Shown here piece by piece: positions 1 to 9,409 of a stretch of 11,446 nucleotides of DNA (positions within the stretch are counted from its first letter, which is position 1; the number at the start of each line of letters is the position of its first letter). The position numbers and the translations under genes are program-made. The notes below the pieces were generated by a model that made no database searches, was not told the origin of the DNA, and worked only from the letters and a program-made list of their open reading frames with translations. Source of the stretch: an uncultured Rhodanobacteraceae bacterium (lineage in GTDB: Bacteria; Pseudomonadota; Gammaproteobacteria; Xanthomonadales; Ahniellaceae); contig CALMWD010000088.1 of the NCBI GenBank assembly GCA_937873105.1, positions 1 through 11,446 of the forward strand, written 5' to 3'.

Positions 1-2938
<2,938 letters not shown>

Positions 2939-2984
2939 CACTGGCAGCCGCGGCAGCGCGTCGCTATCTTCGCCCACCCCACGC

Positions 2985-3060
2985 GGGCCTATAGCTCAAT
3001 GGTCAGAGCAGGGGACTCATAATCCCTTGGTTGCAGGTTCGAGTCCTGCTGGGCCCACCA
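2985..3060 (+). tRNA. tRNA with CAT anticodon, best read as tRNA-Ile2 (AUA-decoding)
   Basis: A full 76-base cloverleaf with encoded CCA. The acceptor stem GGGCCTA pairs with TGGGCCC (one T-G). The D stem is GCTC/GAGC, the anticodon stem GGGGA/TCCCT with loop CTCATAA, the variable loop TGGTT, and the T stem GCAGG/CCTGC around TTCGAGT. Anticodon is CAT (3018-3020). The short D-loop (GCTCAATGGTCAGAGC) and the ACTCATAATC-CTTGGT stretch match the pattern I recall for E. coli ileX/ileY more than elongator Met tRNA. The G-C first pair excludes initiator tRNA. As Ile2, its C34 would be made lysidine by TilS so that it reads AUA. A weak -10 (TATCTT, 2965-2970) lies just upstream. The osmC-family gene follows 25 bases later. 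Confidence 0.93.
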
Positions 3061-3085
3061 TGTTGGCTGTACCGGGACAAAGGCG

Positions 3086-3511
3086 ATGAGCGACGCAGTC
3101 CAGAAGATGACGTTCTCGGTCCGCGCGCGGCGTTGCGATGCGCATGGTTCGTCCGCCTCGTGCAAGGACGCGAAGATCGACCTCGATACCGATCTCGGCG
3201 GACGGCGAGATGCATTCAACCCCGCCGAGTTGCTTCTGGCCGCGTTGGCCGCGTGCATGATCAAGGGCATCGAGCGCGTCACGCCGATCTTGAAGTTCGA
3301 CCTCGACTCGGTCGAGGTGCGGCTGCAGGGCGTGCGCCAGGACGCACCGCCCCGGATGGAATCGATCTCCTACGAGATCCTGGTGGGCACGAACGAAAGC
3401 GATCGCCGACTTGAACTGCTGCACGAGAACGTCAGGAAGTACGGCACCGTCTTCAACACGGTCGCGCCCGGCACCGCGCTGAGCGGCGTGCTGAGACGAG
3501 CGGACGCCTGA
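3086..3511 (+). CDS. OsmC-family protein
   Basis: Cytoplasmic protein of 141 residues. Characterised OsmC/Ohr members are homodimeric thiol peroxidases that reduce organic hydroperoxides with two cysteines. The family core FNPAELLLAALAACMIKGIERV (44-65) is present, with conserved Glu48 and the helix cysteine Cys57 (peroxidatic in OsmC/Ohr). The position of the second, resolving cysteine (CPV in classic members) reads KYGTVFNT (118-125), so that Cys is absent. Cys17 and Cys26 near the N-terminus are extra. A two-Cys mechanism as in Ohr or OsmC is therefore unlikely, and this belongs to the less characterised branch of the family. The ATG at 3086 has AAAGG a few bases upstream. It begins 25 bases after the tRNA and may be read from the tRNA promoter; I see no separate promoter or terminator in that gap. 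Confidence 0.9.
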   Translation: MSDAVQKMTFSVRARRCDAHGSSASCKDAKIDLDTDLGGRRDAFNPAELLLAALAACMIKGIERVTPILKFDLDSVEVRLQGVRQDAPPRMESISYEILVGTNESDRRLELLHENVRKYGTVFNTVAPGTALSGVLRRADA

Positions 3512-3534
3512 GCAGGACCGGCGGAGCGTGGCGG

Positions 3535-3771
3535 TCAGCCGCCGCAGCCGCCGCAACAGACCGAGGGCAGGGCGCGCAGCTGCGAGGACTGCAGCGGCTG
3601 GCCGGCGCGTTCGAAGACGTCGTGCACGTCGAGTGCGCCCAGCACCGTCGACAGGCGCAGGGCGGCTGCGCCGGGCATGGCGTCGAAGACGGCGGACGGG
3701 TCTTCGTCGCGCAGCAGTTGCGCGATGCGGGTGAGATCCGGGGTGTGCGGCAGATCGATGCGGTATTCCAT
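3535..3771 (-). CDS. Small protein of unknown function with Cys/Gly C-terminal tail
   Basis: A 78-residue protein I do not recognise. It starts MEYRIDLPHTPDLTRIAQLL and continues with what look like short amphipathic helices (DEDPSAVFDAM, LSTVLGALDVHDVFERAG). It ends with SVCCGGCGG, placing Cys72, Cys73 and Cys76 within the last seven residues. There is no signal peptide or membrane segment. Reasons to think it real are the compact non-repetitive sequence with balanced composition, its fit in the gap between the osmC-family and GFA-family genes, and its stop 23 bases from the convergent osmC stop. The plus-strand frames here give arginine-rich, unprotein-like sequence. No clear ribosome site precedes the ATG at 3769-3771; longer in-frame starts reach across the divergent GFA gene and are unlikely. 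The Cys tail could bind metal or be modified, but that is speculation. Confidence 0.7.
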   Translation of the reverse strand: MEYRIDLPHTPDLTRIAQLLRDEDPSAVFDAMPGAAALRLSTVLGALDVHDVFERAGQPLQSSQLRALPSVCCGGCGG

Positions 3772-3903
3772 GGCGGTTCGGGATCGGGTCGCGACAGTGC
3801 GACCGCGCCATCGTCGCGCCGGCCGCGGAGCGCCGCCCTGATCGGGGTCAAGCGAAGGCGTCCGTGTCAGACTCGGGGCGACTTCCCCTCCGGAGCGCGC
3901 GCG

Positions 3904-4332
3904 ATGACGACACGACGCGGAGCCTGCCTGTGCGGCGCGGTGCGTTACACCCTGGCCTCCGACCCGGTGGCGGTACGCGTCTGCTGGTGCCGCGATTGTC
4001 AGCGTCTGGCCGCCAACGGCACCGTCAACATGATCGTGCCGGTCGATGCGCTCGAGGTCGATGGCACGCTCGGCGAATTCGTGAGTCAGGCGGACAGCGG
4101 CAATGCCATGCGCCGGCGCTTCTGTCCGCGTTGCGGCACGCACCTGTTCTCGCATTCCTCGGGGCGCCCGCAGTTCGTCGTCGTGCGGGTGGGCACGCTC
4201 GACGATCCATCTTCGGTGCGTCCGGGCGCGAACATCTGGACGCACAGCGCCCCGGCCTGGGCCTGCCTGGATCCGCGGCTCGAGACCTTCGACCGCCAGC
4301 CGCCGGCCCCTGCGCCCGCACCCGCTCGCTGA
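3904..4332 (+). CDS. GFA-family zinc-binding protein (glutathione-dependent formaldehyde-activating-enzyme-like)
   Basis: A 142-residue cytoplasmic protein of the Gfa/CENP-V fold. All seven family cysteines are present: GACLCGAV gives Cys8 and Cys10, CWCRDCQ gives Cys27, Cys29 and Cys32, and CPRCGTH gives Cys74 and Cys77. These bind structural and glutathione-site zinc in characterised members. NIWTHSAPAW (110-119) is the usual C-terminal signature, and the protein ends in a Pro-Ala run. The Paracoccus founding member was proposed to speed condensation of formaldehyde with glutathione; most homologues have no proven substrate and no formaldehyde pathway genes are nearby, so substrate is open. 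The start at 3904 has GGAG at 3892-3895. An open frame extending to 3622 lies antisense to the small gene and is not counted. The gene is divergent from that small gene across 132 bases with no obvious promoter. Confidence 0.9.
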   Translation: MTTRRGACLCGAVRYTLASDPVAVRVCWCRDCQRLAANGTVNMIVPVDALEVDGTLGEFVSQADSGNAMRRRFCPRCGTHLFSHSSGRPQFVVVRVGTLDDPSSVRPGANIWTHSAPAWACLDPRLETFDRQPPAPAPAPAR

Positions 4333-4341
4333 GGGCTGGGC

Positions 4342-4362
4342 CCCGGCCGCGCGGCGGCCTGG
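4342..4362. terminator. Weak GC-rich hairpin between convergent genes
   Basis: GGCCGC (4345-4350) and GCGGCC (4354-4359) form a 6-bp stem with a 3-base loop, with two more pairs beyond a mismatch, in the 30-base gap between the converging GFA and phospholipase D genes. There is no T-run on either side, so intrinsic termination is doubtful. It may only be a GC-rich coincidence. Confidence 0.25.
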
Positions 4363-5781
4363 TCAAAGCAGGTGCTCGATCGGCAGCCAGGACAGCAGGC
4401 GCACGAAGGCGCGGCGCCAGAAGCCGGCGCCGGGCTCGTTGCGGTGGCTGGTCTCGGTGTGGCCGTCGCGGGCGTCCCAGCGCAGGCGGCCGCTGCCGTC
4501 GGCGCGCACGACGTAGGCGTGTCCGGCGAGATGCCCGTCGAAGTCCTCGGCCACGCGTCGCGCCATCGTCGGGCTCTCGATCATGAGGCCCATCTCGGTG
4601 TTCAGGCGCGCCGAGCGCGGGTCGAAGTTGAACGAACCGATGAAGACGCGTTCGCCGTCGATGGCGAAGGTCTTGGCATGCAGGCTCGCCGAGGAGCGTT
4701 CGATGCGGCGACGGCGGCGCGTGCGCGGCAACGCGACCAGGCGGCGCATCTCGAACAGGCGCACGCCGGCGCGCAGCAACGGCGCCCGCCGCTTCGCATA
4801 ACCGGCGTGCACGGGGGCGACGTCGGTGGCTTCGAGCGAGTTCGTCAGCACCGAGACCTGCACGCCCAGGCGCACCAGGGCCGCAAAGAACTCGACCCCG
4901 ACCCGAGTCGGCACGAAGTAGGGCGAGACCACGTGCAGACTGCGCCGCGGCGAACCGAGGATCTCGCGCAGCCGCGGCCAGGCGAGGCCGCGCTGGTGGG
5001 CGCGCCCGAGCACCTTGGCCGGGTCGTCGCTGATCAGCTGGGCCTGCGCCCACTCGAACTCGGCGCAGCCGCAGAGCAAGTCGGCGACGCAGCGCGGGCG
5101 CAGACTGTCTTCGGGTTCGGGCCAGCGCGGTCGCGTCGAACGCAGGTGCGCGATCGCGCCCTCGTCGGCGCGGCGCGTGCCCAGCACCCGCGCCAGCGGT
5201 CGCGCCGACACCGACTGCCAGTAGCGTTCGAAGTCGGCGCCGACATCGTCCACGACCGGGCCGATCGCGAACACGTCGAGATCGACGAACTGAACGCCTT
5301 CGCCGGTGCCGAAGTATTCGTCGCCGATGTTGCGGCCGCCGACGATGGTCGCGACGCCGTCCACGGTGAAGGACTTGTTGTGCATGCGCCGGTTCAGGCG
5401 CGCGAAGTCGGCGAGCAGGCCGAGCCAGCGCAGGCGCCGCAGCGGGAACGGATTGAACACGCGCACCTCGATGCAGCGGTGCGCGTCCAGCGCCGCGAGC
5501 AGGTCGTCGAGGCCGCCGGTGTTGTTGTCGTCGAGCAGCAGGCGCACCTTCACGCCGCGGTCGGCGGCACGCAGCAGGGCTTGCAGCAGCAGGGTGCCGG
5601 CATTGTCGTGGTTCCAGATGTAGTACTGCGCGTCGATCGTGCGCTCGGCGGCGTCGGCGAGCTGGATGCGCGCCGCGAACGCGTCGCCGCCCTCGACCAG
5701 CGCGACCAGGCCGGACACGCCCGGATGCGCGGCGACGAGCGGGCGGATCGTGTCGGCGAGCGGGGAGGTCGGCGCCGTCAT
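4363..5781 (-). CDS. Phospholipase D-family protein, cardiolipin synthase C-like
   Basis: A 472-residue protein with two HKD half-sites. The first is MHNKSFTVD with His134, Lys136 and Asp141, followed by GGRNIGDEYF. The second is LHAKTFAID with His368, Lys370 and Asp375, followed by IGSFNFDPRS. Both are intact, so a phosphatidyl-His intermediate is possible. The ordering (DAQYYIWNHD near 50-59, LLLDDNN 81-87, SPYFVPT 286-292, NTEMGLM 394-400) is that of the YmdC/ClsC group. E. coli ClsC makes cardiolipin from phosphatidylglycerol and phosphatidylethanolamine. Other lipid or nucleic-acid substrates remain possible for this broad family. No strong signal peptide or membrane segment is seen; membrane association would be peripheral. 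ATG 5779-5781 fits the family's N-terminus and lies 10 bases after the stop of the PLP-enzyme gene; there is no clear ribosome site, suggesting coupling. Confidence 0.9.
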   Translation of the reverse strand: MTAPTSPLADTIRPLVAAHPGVSGLVALVEGGDAFAARIQLADAAERTIDAQYYIWNHDNAGTLLLQALLRAADRGVKVRLLLDDNNTGGLDDLLAALDAHRCIEVRVFNPFPLRRLRWLGLLADFARLNRRMHNKSFTVDGVATIVGGRNIGDEYFGTGEGVQFVDLDVFAIGPVVDDVGADFERYWQSVSARPLARVLGTRRADEGAIAHLRSTRPRWPEPEDSLRPRCVADLLCGCAEFEWAQAQLISDDPAKVLGRAHQRGLAWPRLREILGSPRRSLHVVSPYFVPTRVGVEFFAALVRLGVQVSVLTNSLEATDVAPVHAGYAKRRAPLLRAGVRLFEMRRLVALPRTRRRRRIERSSASLHAKTFAIDGERVFIGSFNFDPRSARLNTEMGLMIESPTMARRVAEDFDGHLAGHAYVVRADGSGRLRWDARDGHTETSHRNEPGAGFWRRAFVRLLSWLPIEHLL

Positions 5782-5791
5782 CGGGTGCGGA

Positions 5792-7312
5792 TCAGCCCGC
5801 CGGCCGATTCCGCAGGTGCGCGAACCAGCCGAGCACGCGCTGCGCCTTGGCATCGCCGTCGCGCACGTGGCAGAACTCGTTGCTGCGCGAGCAGTAGGTG
5901 TAGTCGCGACCCCAGTCGCGATGGTGCTTCGCCACTTCGGCGACCGCATGCACGATCAGGCGCGCCTCGGCGTCGGTCAGGGTCGGGTGGATCGAGACGC
6001 GCACCCAGCCCGGCTTGTCGCTGAGGTTGCCTTCGTTGATCTTGCAGGTGATCGAATGCGAATGCTCGTGGCTGACGCTGAGCAGGTAATGCCCGTAGGT
6101 GCCGGCGCAGGAACAGCCGCCGCGCGACTGGACGCCGAAGCGGTCGTTGAGCAGGCGCACCGCCAGGTTGTAGTGCAGGCCGTCGATGTAGAACGACAAC
6201 ACGCCGAGCCGGTGCGGCTGGTTGTCGGCGAGCAGGTGCAGGCCCGGAATCGCGCGCAGGCCGGGCCAGAGGATGGCGAGCAGCTCTTCCTCGCGCGCGA
6301 GGATGTGGCGCGTGCCCATGGCTTCCTTGAGCTCGATGCAGAGCGCGGCGCGGATGGCCTGCAGGAAGCCGGGCGTGCCGCCGTCCTCGCGCGCCTCGAT
6401 GTCGTCGACGTACTTGTGCTCGCCCCAGGGATTGGTCCAGTCGACCGTGCCGCCGCCGGGATTGTCGGGAATGCGGTTCTGGTAGAGCTTCTGGTCGAAA
6501 ACCAGCACGCCCGGCGTGCCCGGGCCGCCGAGGAACTTGTGCGGCGAGAAGAAGATCGCGTCGAGGTGCGCGTCGGGCCGCCCGGCCGGGCGCATGTCGA
6601 TGTCGATGTAGGGCGCGCTGCAGGCGAAATCGACGAAACACAGGCCGCCGGCGCGGTGCATGCGTTCGGCGATGTCGTGGTAGGGCGTGAACAGCCCGGT
6701 GACGTTGGAGCAGGAAGTGACGCTGGCGATCTTGAGCGGGCGCTCGCGGTATTCCTCGAGCAGGCGGTCGAGCGCGCCCAGGTCGACCAGGCCGTCGGCG
6801 TCGGCGTCGATGACGCGCACGTCGCACAGGGTTTCCAGCCACGAGGTCTGGTTCGAGTGGTGCTCCATGTGCGAGACGAACACGATCGGGCGCTCGTGCG
6901 CGGGCGCCAGCGCCAGGTCGCGGAAGCGTTCGTGCACGCGCAGGCCGAGGATGCGCTGGAACTTGTTGACGACCGCGGTCATGCCGGTGCCGTAGCAGAT
7001 CAGCGCATGGTTCGGCCCGGCATTGACGTGTTGCTTGATGCGTTTCAAGGCGTGGTGGTACGCCTGCGTCATCGTCGCGCCGGTCTCGCTGGTCTCGGTG
7101 TGGGTATTGCCGACGAAGGGCAGGATCTCGCGGCGCAGCGTGTCCTCCAGCGGGCCGTACATGCGTCCGCTGGCGGTCCAGTCGGCGTAGACGATGCGCT
7201 GGCGCCCGTAGGGCGACTCGAAGTCCTGGTCGATGCCGACGATGTTGCGGCGGAACGGCGCGAACCATTCCTGCAGGCTGGACGAAGGCACGATGGATTC
7301 GGCGACGGACAT
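5792..7312 (-). CDS. Class V PLP-dependent enzyme, cysteine desulfurase-like
   Basis: A 506-residue fold-type I PLP enzyme, some 100 residues longer than SufS/IscS. The N-terminal signature is VYADWTASGRMYGPLE (41-56), then NTHTETSETG. The cofactor site includes GTGMTA (108-113), HMEHHSN (148-154), VDFACSAPY with PLP-pairing Asp228, and SPHKFLGGPGTPG with Schiff-base Lys259. Where SufS/CsdA enzymes place their reactive Cys loop, this protein has RGGCSCAGTYG (397-407) with Cys400 and Cys402. A C-terminal extension (about 465-506) has two more Cys (474, 481). Cysteine desulfuration or selenocysteine lyase activity is likely but unproven; no Fe-S assembly genes are adjacent. The ATG at 7310-7312 has GGAG about 9 bases upstream. 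A longer frame to 7447 overlaps the divergent gene and is rejected. It is cotranscribed with the phospholipase D-like gene by spacing. Confidence 0.88.
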   Translation of the reverse strand: MSVAESIVPSSSLQEWFAPFRRNIVGIDQDFESPYGRQRIVYADWTASGRMYGPLEDTLRREILPFVGNTHTETSETGATMTQAYHHALKRIKQHVNAGPNHALICYGTGMTAVVNKFQRILGLRVHERFRDLALAPAHERPIVFVSHMEHHSNQTSWLETLCDVRVIDADADGLVDLGALDRLLEEYRERPLKIASVTSCSNVTGLFTPYHDIAERMHRAGGLCFVDFACSAPYIDIDMRPAGRPDAHLDAIFFSPHKFLGGPGTPGVLVFDQKLYQNRIPDNPGGGTVDWTNPWGEHKYVDDIEAREDGGTPGFLQAIRAALCIELKEAMGTRHILAREEELLAILWPGLRAIPGLHLLADNQPHRLGVLSFYIDGLHYNLAVRLLNDRFGVQSRGGCSCAGTYGHYLLSVSHEHSHSITCKINEGNLSDKPGWVRVSIHPTLTDAEARLIVHAVAEVAKHHRDWGRDYTYCSRSNEFCHVRDGDAKAQRVLGWFAHLRNRPAG

Positions 7313-7337
7313 GCGGGCAAACTCCGGTTCTGCCGCG

Positions 7338-7343
7338 ATTATT
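7338..7343 (-). promoter_or_regulatory. Possible -10 box for the PLP-enzyme gene
   Basis: Minus-strand AATAAT matches the -10 consensus at 5 of 6 positions within an otherwise GC-rich 70-base divergent intergenic region. It lies 25 bases before the ATG. No good -35 is seen at normal spacing. The same AT-rich patch could serve the divergent gene at 7383 (GATTAT on the plus strand). Confidence 0.35.
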
Positions 7344-7382
7344 CCAGAGTGCGGCCCCGCCCGTCCGAATCCCAGGTGACCC

Positions 7383-8141
7383 ATGCGCAGCACGATTCTG
7401 CTCATCCTCTTCCTCGCGGCCGTCGTCGGCCTGTACCGGGTCGGCACCGATCCTTACCGCACGGCCTTGCCGCTGGAGGTCGAGGATCTGAGTCCGATCG
7501 AGCCGCAGCTGGCCAAGCTGCCGCCCGAGGACCGCGAGCTGGTGGTCGACTATCTGAAGCGCAGCAAAGGCGACGTTTTGCCGGCGCAGTTCGCCGACCC
7601 CGACGACCCGCTGACCGCGCGGACCTTCGCCGAGGCGATCGCGCTGGAGAAGAAGCACCGCGAGAAGATGAAGGTCGAGCAGGCCCGCATCGCGGCCTTT
7701 CGCGCCGAACGCGACGCCCAGTTCAAGCCGTTGCGCGACATCGTTTCGGCGCGCATCGTCCACCGCGAGCGGCTGAGCAGCGAACAGGTCTACGGCAGTT
7801 CGGGGGGCGGCTACGCGAAATCCGCCGCCGGCCCGGCCGGCGGCGAGAGGATCACCGTCATCACCTATCGCTTCTGGAACCGCGGCAACCGCACCATCAC
7901 GAGCCTGCGCGGCCTGGCCGAAGTCGCGGGCAGCGGCCTGATGCCGGCGGCCTCCTGCGTCGTCGACAGCAACGAACCGCTGGGTCCGCTCGACCATCGC
8001 GACGTGCGCTGCCGCACGCCCAGGGACGCCAATGCCGCAGACCGCGCCCTGATGGAGCGTCCGCTCGCCGAAATCCCGCTGGGCTGGTATCCGCGCGAGA
8101 TCCGTTTCGACGACGGGCAGGTCCTGAAAGGCCCGAACTGA
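7383..8141 (+). CDS. Unrecognised exported or N-terminally anchored protein
   Basis: A 252-residue protein whose family I cannot name. Residues 4-18 are hydrophobic (ILLILFLAAVVGLY) after one Arg, so it is either a signal anchor or a signal peptide; there is no lipobox Cys. Residues 31-80 hold EDLSPIEPQLAKLPPEDREL and a YLKRSKGDVLP / FADPDDPLTARTF stretch. Residues 82-116 are highly charged and helical, perhaps coiled coil (EAIALEKKHREKMKVEQ). Residues 137-154 are Gly/Ala/Ser-rich and probably disordered. Residues 157-245 look beta-rich (RITVITYRFWNRGNRTITSLRGLAEV) with Cys192 and Cys210, which could form a periplasmic disulfide. AGG at 7374-7376 lies 6 bases before the ATG. The stop touches the stop of the convergent M56 gene with no bases between. 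Possible periplasmic role; function unknown. Confidence 0.8.
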   Translation: MRSTILLILFLAAVVGLYRVGTDPYRTALPLEVEDLSPIEPQLAKLPPEDRELVVDYLKRSKGDVLPAQFADPDDPLTARTFAEAIALEKKHREKMKVEQARIAAFRAERDAQFKPLRDIVSARIVHRERLSSEQVYGSSGGGYAKSAAGPAGGERITVITYRFWNRGNRTITSLRGLAEVAGSGLMPAASCVVDSNEPLGPLDHRDVRCRTPRDANAADRALMERPLAEIPLGWYPREIRFDDGQVLKGPN

Positions 8142-9407
8142 TCAGGACGCCGGCCCCACCTGGATGGCGTCGAGCGCGCCCGCCGGTGCGTCGGTGGCGG
8201 TCTCGGCCGCGGGGTCGAGCGCGAACTTCACCGGCACCACCACCTGCGACGGCACCGGCTGGCCGTCCTTCGTGGCCGGATTGAAGGTCCAGGTGCGTAC
8301 CGCGGCGATGGCGGCCTCGTTCAATGCCGCCGGCAGGGCCGGCGAGGCCGGATCGAGATCGATGTCGCCCGGCTTGCCGTCGGCGCCGACCGCGACGCGC
8401 AGCAGCACCGTGCCTTCGACGCGCTGTTCGGCCAGCGCCTTCGGATAGACCGGCGGCGACAGGCGCGCGTAACTCGGCGCGGCATCCGCCGCGTCGGTTC
8501 CGGCGCGTGTGGTCGGGCTGGCCAGGGTGGCGGTACCGACCAGCGCGGCGATGGCCAGGGCCAGACCGAGCTTGTGCGTCCGGCGCGGGGCGGTCAGGGA
8601 AGCGTTCGCGATCATCAGGATTCTCTCCTTCACGGGGTGGTGGGACTGCCAGTGACAACCCACGGGCAGCGACCGGGGCAACAGTTGGGTATGCAGGACG
8701 GCTTCGGCGTAACCGCGCTTCGCGTCCGGGTGCGCGCGCAGCACGGCGGCGTCGCAGGCCAGTTCCTGGTCGCGGCGGAAGCGCGCCGCGGCGACATGCA
8801 CCAGCGGGTTGAACCAGAACAGGCAGCACAAACCGGCCGCGACCGCGCTCCACAAACCGTCGCGGCGCCGCGCGTGCATGGCTTCGTGCGCGAGGATGAG
8901 CGCGCGCTCGGCCGGCGGGTGGCGACGCTCGAAGTCCGCGGGCAGCACGATCGTCGGTCGCCATGCCCCGAGCAGCAGCGGGCCGCCGCCGCTGCGCGCG
9001 CGCAGCACGACCAGGTCGCCATGGCGTTCGCCGCGATCGCGGAGATCGAGTCGGCGGCGAAAGCGGCGTTGCTGGACGACCAGCAGCGCGGCGAAGGCGG
9101 CGCTGCCGAGGGCCCAGAAGGCGCCCAGCGACGCCTGCGTCGCCGCGGCGGCGAGTGCTGCGCCCTCGCCCGGCGCGAGGCTGGCCACGACCGGCAACAC
9201 GGCCGGCACCGACCAGCGCCACGACTCCGCAGCCGGCATCGGCCAGAAGGCGAGCAGGCCGGACAGCGGCACCGCCAGCCACGCGGCCAGGGCGAGTTCT
9301 GCGCCGAGGCGGCGACGCAACGTCGGCATCAGCAGCAGCACGAGCAGGATGGCGAAGCTGCTCGCGAACAGCAGGGACAACATCGGCGCGGTCGGCAGCG
9401 GGGCCAT
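8142..9407 (-). CDS. M56 (BlaR1-like) membrane metallopeptidase with TonB-like C-terminal domain
   Basis: A 421-residue membrane protein. Hydrophobic segments lie at about 9-28, 36-56, 65-80 and 94-111. A cytoplasmic zinc protease domain follows with ILAHEAMH (His174, Glu175, His178) and QELACD with the likely third ligand Glu215, then HHPVKERI. A further membrane segment (279-297) precedes a TonB C-terminal-like domain (about 312-397: PPVYPKALAEQRVEGTVLLRV, AVRTWTFNPATKDGQPV, VPVKF). In BlaR1/MecR1 the outer C-terminal domain is a penicillin-binding sensor; here that place is taken by the TonB-like domain, so a beta-lactam sensor role is not supported. The likely job is to cleave the BlaI-type repressor whose stop lies 2 bases upstream of this ATG, on a periplasmic cue. 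Coupled translation is likely. No ExbB/ExbD genes are in the window. Confidence 0.9.
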   Translation of the reverse strand: MAPLPTAPMLSLLFASSFAILLVLLLMPTLRRRLGAELALAAWLAVPLSGLLAFWPMPAAESWRWSVPAVLPVVASLAPGEGAALAAAATQASLGAFWALGSAAFAALLVVQQRRFRRRLDLRDRGERHGDLVVLRARSGGGPLLLGAWRPTIVLPADFERRHPPAERALILAHEAMHARRRDGLWSAVAAGLCCLFWFNPLVHVAAARFRRDQELACDAAVLRAHPDAKRGYAEAVLHTQLLPRSLPVGCHWQSHHPVKERILMIANASLTAPRRTHKLGLALAIAALVGTATLASPTTRAGTDAADAAPSYARLSPPVYPKALAEQRVEGTVLLRVAVGADGKPGDIDLDPASPALPAALNEAAIAAVRTWTFNPATKDGQPVPSQVVVPVKFALDPAAETATDAPAGALDAIQVGPAS

Positions 9408-9409
9408 GG

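Noticed and set aside
2985..3100. Integration site at the tRNA 3' end
   Set aside because: No integrase, no repeat of the tRNA 3' end and no change in base composition nearby were seen.
3622..3903. N-terminal extension of the GFA protein
   Set aside because: It lies antisense to the 78-residue gene, has no family similarity, and the ATG at 3904 has a ribosome site and gives the standard GFA start.
5639..8284. 881-codon plus-strand open frame
   Set aside because: It runs antisense to the PLP enzyme and part of the phospholipase D gene, then out of frame through the 7383-8141 gene. It has no family motifs and is an effect of high GC.
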